From Selenomonadales bacterium (lineage in GTDB: Bacteria; Bacillota; Negativicutes; Sporomusales; UBA7701), in NCBI GenBank assembly GCA_018434945.1, contig JAHDOI010000045.1, forward strand, positions 1 through 40,882: 40,882 bases of DNA, given 5' to 3'. The position numbers and the translations under genes are program-made. Positions 39,311 to 40,882 of the stretch are shown piece after piece (positions within the stretch are counted from its first letter, which is position 1; every line of letters begins with the position of its first letter). The notes under the pieces were generated by a model, which saw nothing but the letters and a program-made list of their open reading frames with translations, was not told the origin of the DNA and did no database searches.

Positions 39311-39598
39311 ATGCCGAGCATACCCGGGCTAGCCTGGGACTGGAACGTCATCATCGCCTTCATCTTCGGGATCTTCCTGCTCTACCTCATCGGGCGGCTT
39401 TTCCTCATGCCCATCAAGCTCATCCTCAAGCTCGTCTACAACGCCATCATCGGCGGCATCATGCTGTGGATCGTCAACTTCATCGGCGGCCACTTCGGCT
39501 TCGTCATCGCCATCAACCCCATCACCGCCCTCATCGCCGGCTTTCTCGGCATACCGGGCGTCATCCTGCTCATCCTCTTCAAATTATTTATCGCCTGA
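39311..39598 (+). CDS. bofA: pro-sigma-K processing inhibitor BofA family protein
   Basis: The 95-residue integral membrane protein has two or three hydrophobic helices. The family segment LKLVYNAIIGGIMLWIVNFIGGHFG leads to a C-terminal IAINPITALIAGFLGIPGVILLILFKL, which closely follows BofA. In Bacillus it holds the SpoIVFB protease inactive until the late mother-cell stage. AAAGGAG lies 7 bases before ATG 39311; ATG 39305 would overlap the ribosome site. Its presence marks a spore-former. rRNA operon rrnA follows bofA in Bacillus. Confidence 0.93.
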   Translation: MPSIPGLAWDWNVIIAFIFGIFLLYLIGRLFLMPIKLILKLVYNAIIGGIMLWIVNFIGGHFGFVIAINPITALIAGFLGIPGVILLILFKLFIA

Positions 39599-39646
39599 TT
39601 GGTTTTTTCCCCGGCCGTATGATAGACTATAGAAAATGACCGCACA

Positions 39647-39708
39647 AGGCACTTGGCACCCGGCCCGAGCTAGGGTGTGAAGTGCCCTTTCGCTGAAAGG
39701 GTGATGAA
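39647..39708 (+). promoter_or_regulatory. structured leader with sequestered ribosome site
   Basis: Stem 1 pairs GGCACTT (39648-39654) with AAGTGCC (39680-39686) and CACCC (39657-39661) with GGGTG (39673-39677). Stem 2 pairs CCCTTTC (39685-39691) with GAAAGGG (39695-39701), which contains the ribosome site. Two bases are claimed by both stems. It resembles a translational control element; no known riboswitch class is recognised. Confidence 0.45.
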
Positions 39709-40371
39709 ATGGAACCGATCATCGAAGCATACGTCGGCGAATACGCCAGCGGCAAAAGCGAAAACGCCGTCAACAGGGCCATCGACCTATGCCGTCGCGG
39801 CCTGCCGGTCACACTCGTCGACCTCGACACCGTCGAACCCGTATACACCATCCGCCCGATCAAAAAAGAACTCGAAGCCATGGGAATGAACGTCGTCGCC
39901 TGGGAAACGCGGGACACCGTCGGGCTGGGCGAAGCCGGCAGCGTTATCAAAGGCTCCATGCGCTGGGTGCTCCGGCGCCCGGGCAACATCATCATGGACG
40001 TCGGCTACGGCGTCCACGGAGCGCGGATATTCAACCTCATCGAAGGCGCCTTCGAAAACCCCCACCTCAAAATAATCGCCGTCATCAACATGTCACGGCC
40101 CTTCACCTCCACCGTCGAAAACATCCTCGAATACGTCGCCACACTGGGAAGGGTCGACGCCCTCCTCAACAACACCCACATGGCCGAAGAGACCACCGCA
40201 GAAATCGTCCAGAAAGGGGCCGCCGGCGTCGCCGAAGCCGCCAGGATTCTCGGCCTTCCCGTCGTAGCCACCTCCGCCGTCCGGGAAGTCGCCGACAAAA
40301 TTGGTCCCGTCGACGCTGCCGGCAATCTGGTCTGGCCCCTCGAGCGCATCATGCCGCGGACCTTCTGGTAA
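39709..40371 (+). CDS. P-loop nucleotide-binding protein of unknown role
   Basis: The 220-residue protein has a Walker A GEYASGKSENA at residues 10-20. TLVDLDTVEPVYTIRP follows, resembling the deviant nucleotide-switch region of MinD/CobQ-type and related P-loop proteins. Later strands are NIIMDVGYGVHGARIF and IIAVINMSRPFTSTVENILEY. There is no signal peptide. The ribosome site AAAGGG is within a hairpin. It is monocistronic, with its own terminator. I recognise no named family; regulation by nucleotide binding is the only safe inference. Confidence 0.75.
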   Translation: MEPIIEAYVGEYASGKSENAVNRAIDLCRRGLPVTLVDLDTVEPVYTIRPIKKELEAMGMNVVAWETRDTVGLGEAGSVIKGSMRWVLRRPGNIIMDVGYGVHGARIFNLIEGAFENPHLKIIAVINMSRPFTSTVENILEYVATLGRVDALLNNTHMAEETTAEIVQKGAAGVAEAARILGLPVVATSAVREVADKIGPVDAAGNLVWPLERIMPRTFW

Positions 40372-40376
40372 GGACA

Positions 40377-40410
40377 AGCCTGCCTGTAAAAAGGCAGGCT
40401 AATTTATTAT
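40377..40410 (+). terminator. intrinsic terminator after the P-loop gene
   Basis: AGCCTGCCT (40377-40385) pairs with AGGCAGGCT (40392-40400) across GTAAAA, followed by AATTTATTAT. The 180 bases after it (40411-40592) are AT-rich and show no gene I can support. Confidence 0.85.
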
Positions 40411-40592
40411 CCAATAAAGAGCATAATTTAGCATATACAAGCATATAATCAAAGCTGTAAACACACGTGAGAAATTCGTCGCGCCCATCGCATAATCGCC
40501 GTTTACGGCGGTTGAGTAATAGCTGCTGATATGATATATTAATAAAGCGCCTCTCCGAGCGGAGCATCAGCGCAAAAAACCAACAAATACCA

Positions 40593-40622
40593 TTGACACG
40601 GCCCTCCGGGACGTGTTAATAT
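40593..40622 (+). promoter_or_regulatory. strong promoter P1 at right edge
   Basis: TTGACA (40593-40598), 18-base spacer, TAATAT (40617-40622). It is followed by a structured leader (CTGG/CCAG hairpin near 40650) and a second promoter. The tandem layout resembles rRNA operon promoters. Confidence 0.65.
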
Positions 40623-40699
40623 AACAAAGTCGCCGCAAGCGGAACTGGTGCAAAAGGCCAGAAGAGGTAAGCGACGACAGCGTTTCCAAAAAGTGAATG

Positions 40700-40729
40700 T
40701 TGACAGAGCCGCCAAGGTTATGTTAACAT
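40700..40729 (+). promoter_or_regulatory. strong promoter P2 at right edge
   Basis: TTGACA (40700-40705), 18-base spacer, TAACAT (40724-40729). It lies immediately before repeat element copy B. No coding frame with a ribosome site follows before the window ends. Confidence 0.65.
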
Positions 40730-40757
40730 AGAGTTCCGGTCGAAAACAGCCGGACGA

Positions 40758-40876
40758 GGTCGCTCAGGAGCGAGCATGGCAAGGCGCCGAGCGATGAGCA
40801 CCGGAAGCGTACTCGAACGTACGCTGAGGATGCGAAGAGTGAAGGCAACGCCGCCAGGCGAAGCTCATCAGCGACC
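40758..40876. repeat. palindromic structured element, copy B
   Basis: The ends GGTCGCT (40758-40764) and AGCGACC (40870-40876) are complementary, with further pairing GAGC/GCTC inside. The central hairpin is GCGTAC/GTACGC with loop TCGAAC (40807-40824), matching copy A at 15700-15819 in layout, centre and the shared inner words CAAGGCG and AACGCCGC. It lies in the leader downstream of P2, so it is probably transcribed. Confidence 0.75.
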
Positions 40877-40882
40877 GGAGTG

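Noticed and set aside
40349..40567. 72-residue minus-strand frame near the right edge
   Set aside because: It runs through the terminator of the P-loop gene, with an implausible composition and no ribosome site.

Overview
The window is a GC-rich chromosomal segment that looks like a spore-forming, anaerobic Firmicute with a diderm-type exported metabolism, most likely a Negativicute of the Sporomusaceae type. This assignment is an inference. It rests on BofA (pro-sigma-K control), a YtpB-type sesquarterpene synthase, DinR/LexA-type and sigma-A-type sites, the Firmicute gene order at the right end, and Tat-exported [NiFe] hydrogenase and molybdoenzyme subunits. Most genes lie on the + strand and are tightly packed. 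Long reverse-strand frames are common because of the high GC content and are not real genes.

Left edge (1-3360): a minus-strand group holds a class D beta-lactamase, an FHA-winged-helix regulator, a Nudix hydrolase and an HD-domain protein. A direct repeat (TGTAAG-N5-TGTAAG) sits just upstream of the likely beta-lactamase promoter.

3.4-13.9 kb: one long co-directional cluster combines poly-gamma-glutamate synthesis genes (pgsB, pgsC and a pgsW-like gene) with an exported gamma-glutamyltransferase, two exported M14-type succinylglutamate desuccinylase/aspartoacylase-like enzymes, a TRAP-type large permease, a 48-residue membrane peptide, a small exported DUF6305-like protein and a dedicated two-component system. 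It reads as a system for making, trimming and re-importing a gamma-linked glutamate polymer. The pgsC/pgsW junction carries a perfect 59-bp tandem duplication that leaves both genes intact.

14-27.8 kb: housekeeping and accessory genes. These are dinB behind a LexA box and a terminator-like hairpin, a palindromic dispersed element, a YkuS-like protein, a PepT-like peptidase, a thioesterase/YtpB/Ppx minus-strand operon, a divergent degenerate Ppx paralogue with ppk1, and then a ykkC-class riboswitch in front of a LarA-like gene, a phenylacetate-CoA ligase and a double-ACT protein.

27.9-33.1 kb: a four-gene operon encodes a Tat-exported molybdopterin oxidoreductase, a four-cluster ferredoxin subunit and a group 1-like [NiFe] hydrogenase. 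There is no membrane anchor gene. A Rex/CRP-like palindrome precedes it.

33.5-40.9 kb: a DnaA-box cluster and a possible small RNA precede tRNA-Arg(CCT), tadA, tRNA-Ser(CGA), an AT-rich CPBP protease gene, tRNA-Ser(GGA), SRP RNA, dnaX, ybaB, recR, yaaL, bofA and a P-loop protein. This matches the origin-proximal Bacillus order tadA-scr-dnaX-yaaK-recR-yaaL-bofA-rrnA. The tandem promoters and structured leader at the right edge are therefore likely to belong to an rRNA operon just outside the window.
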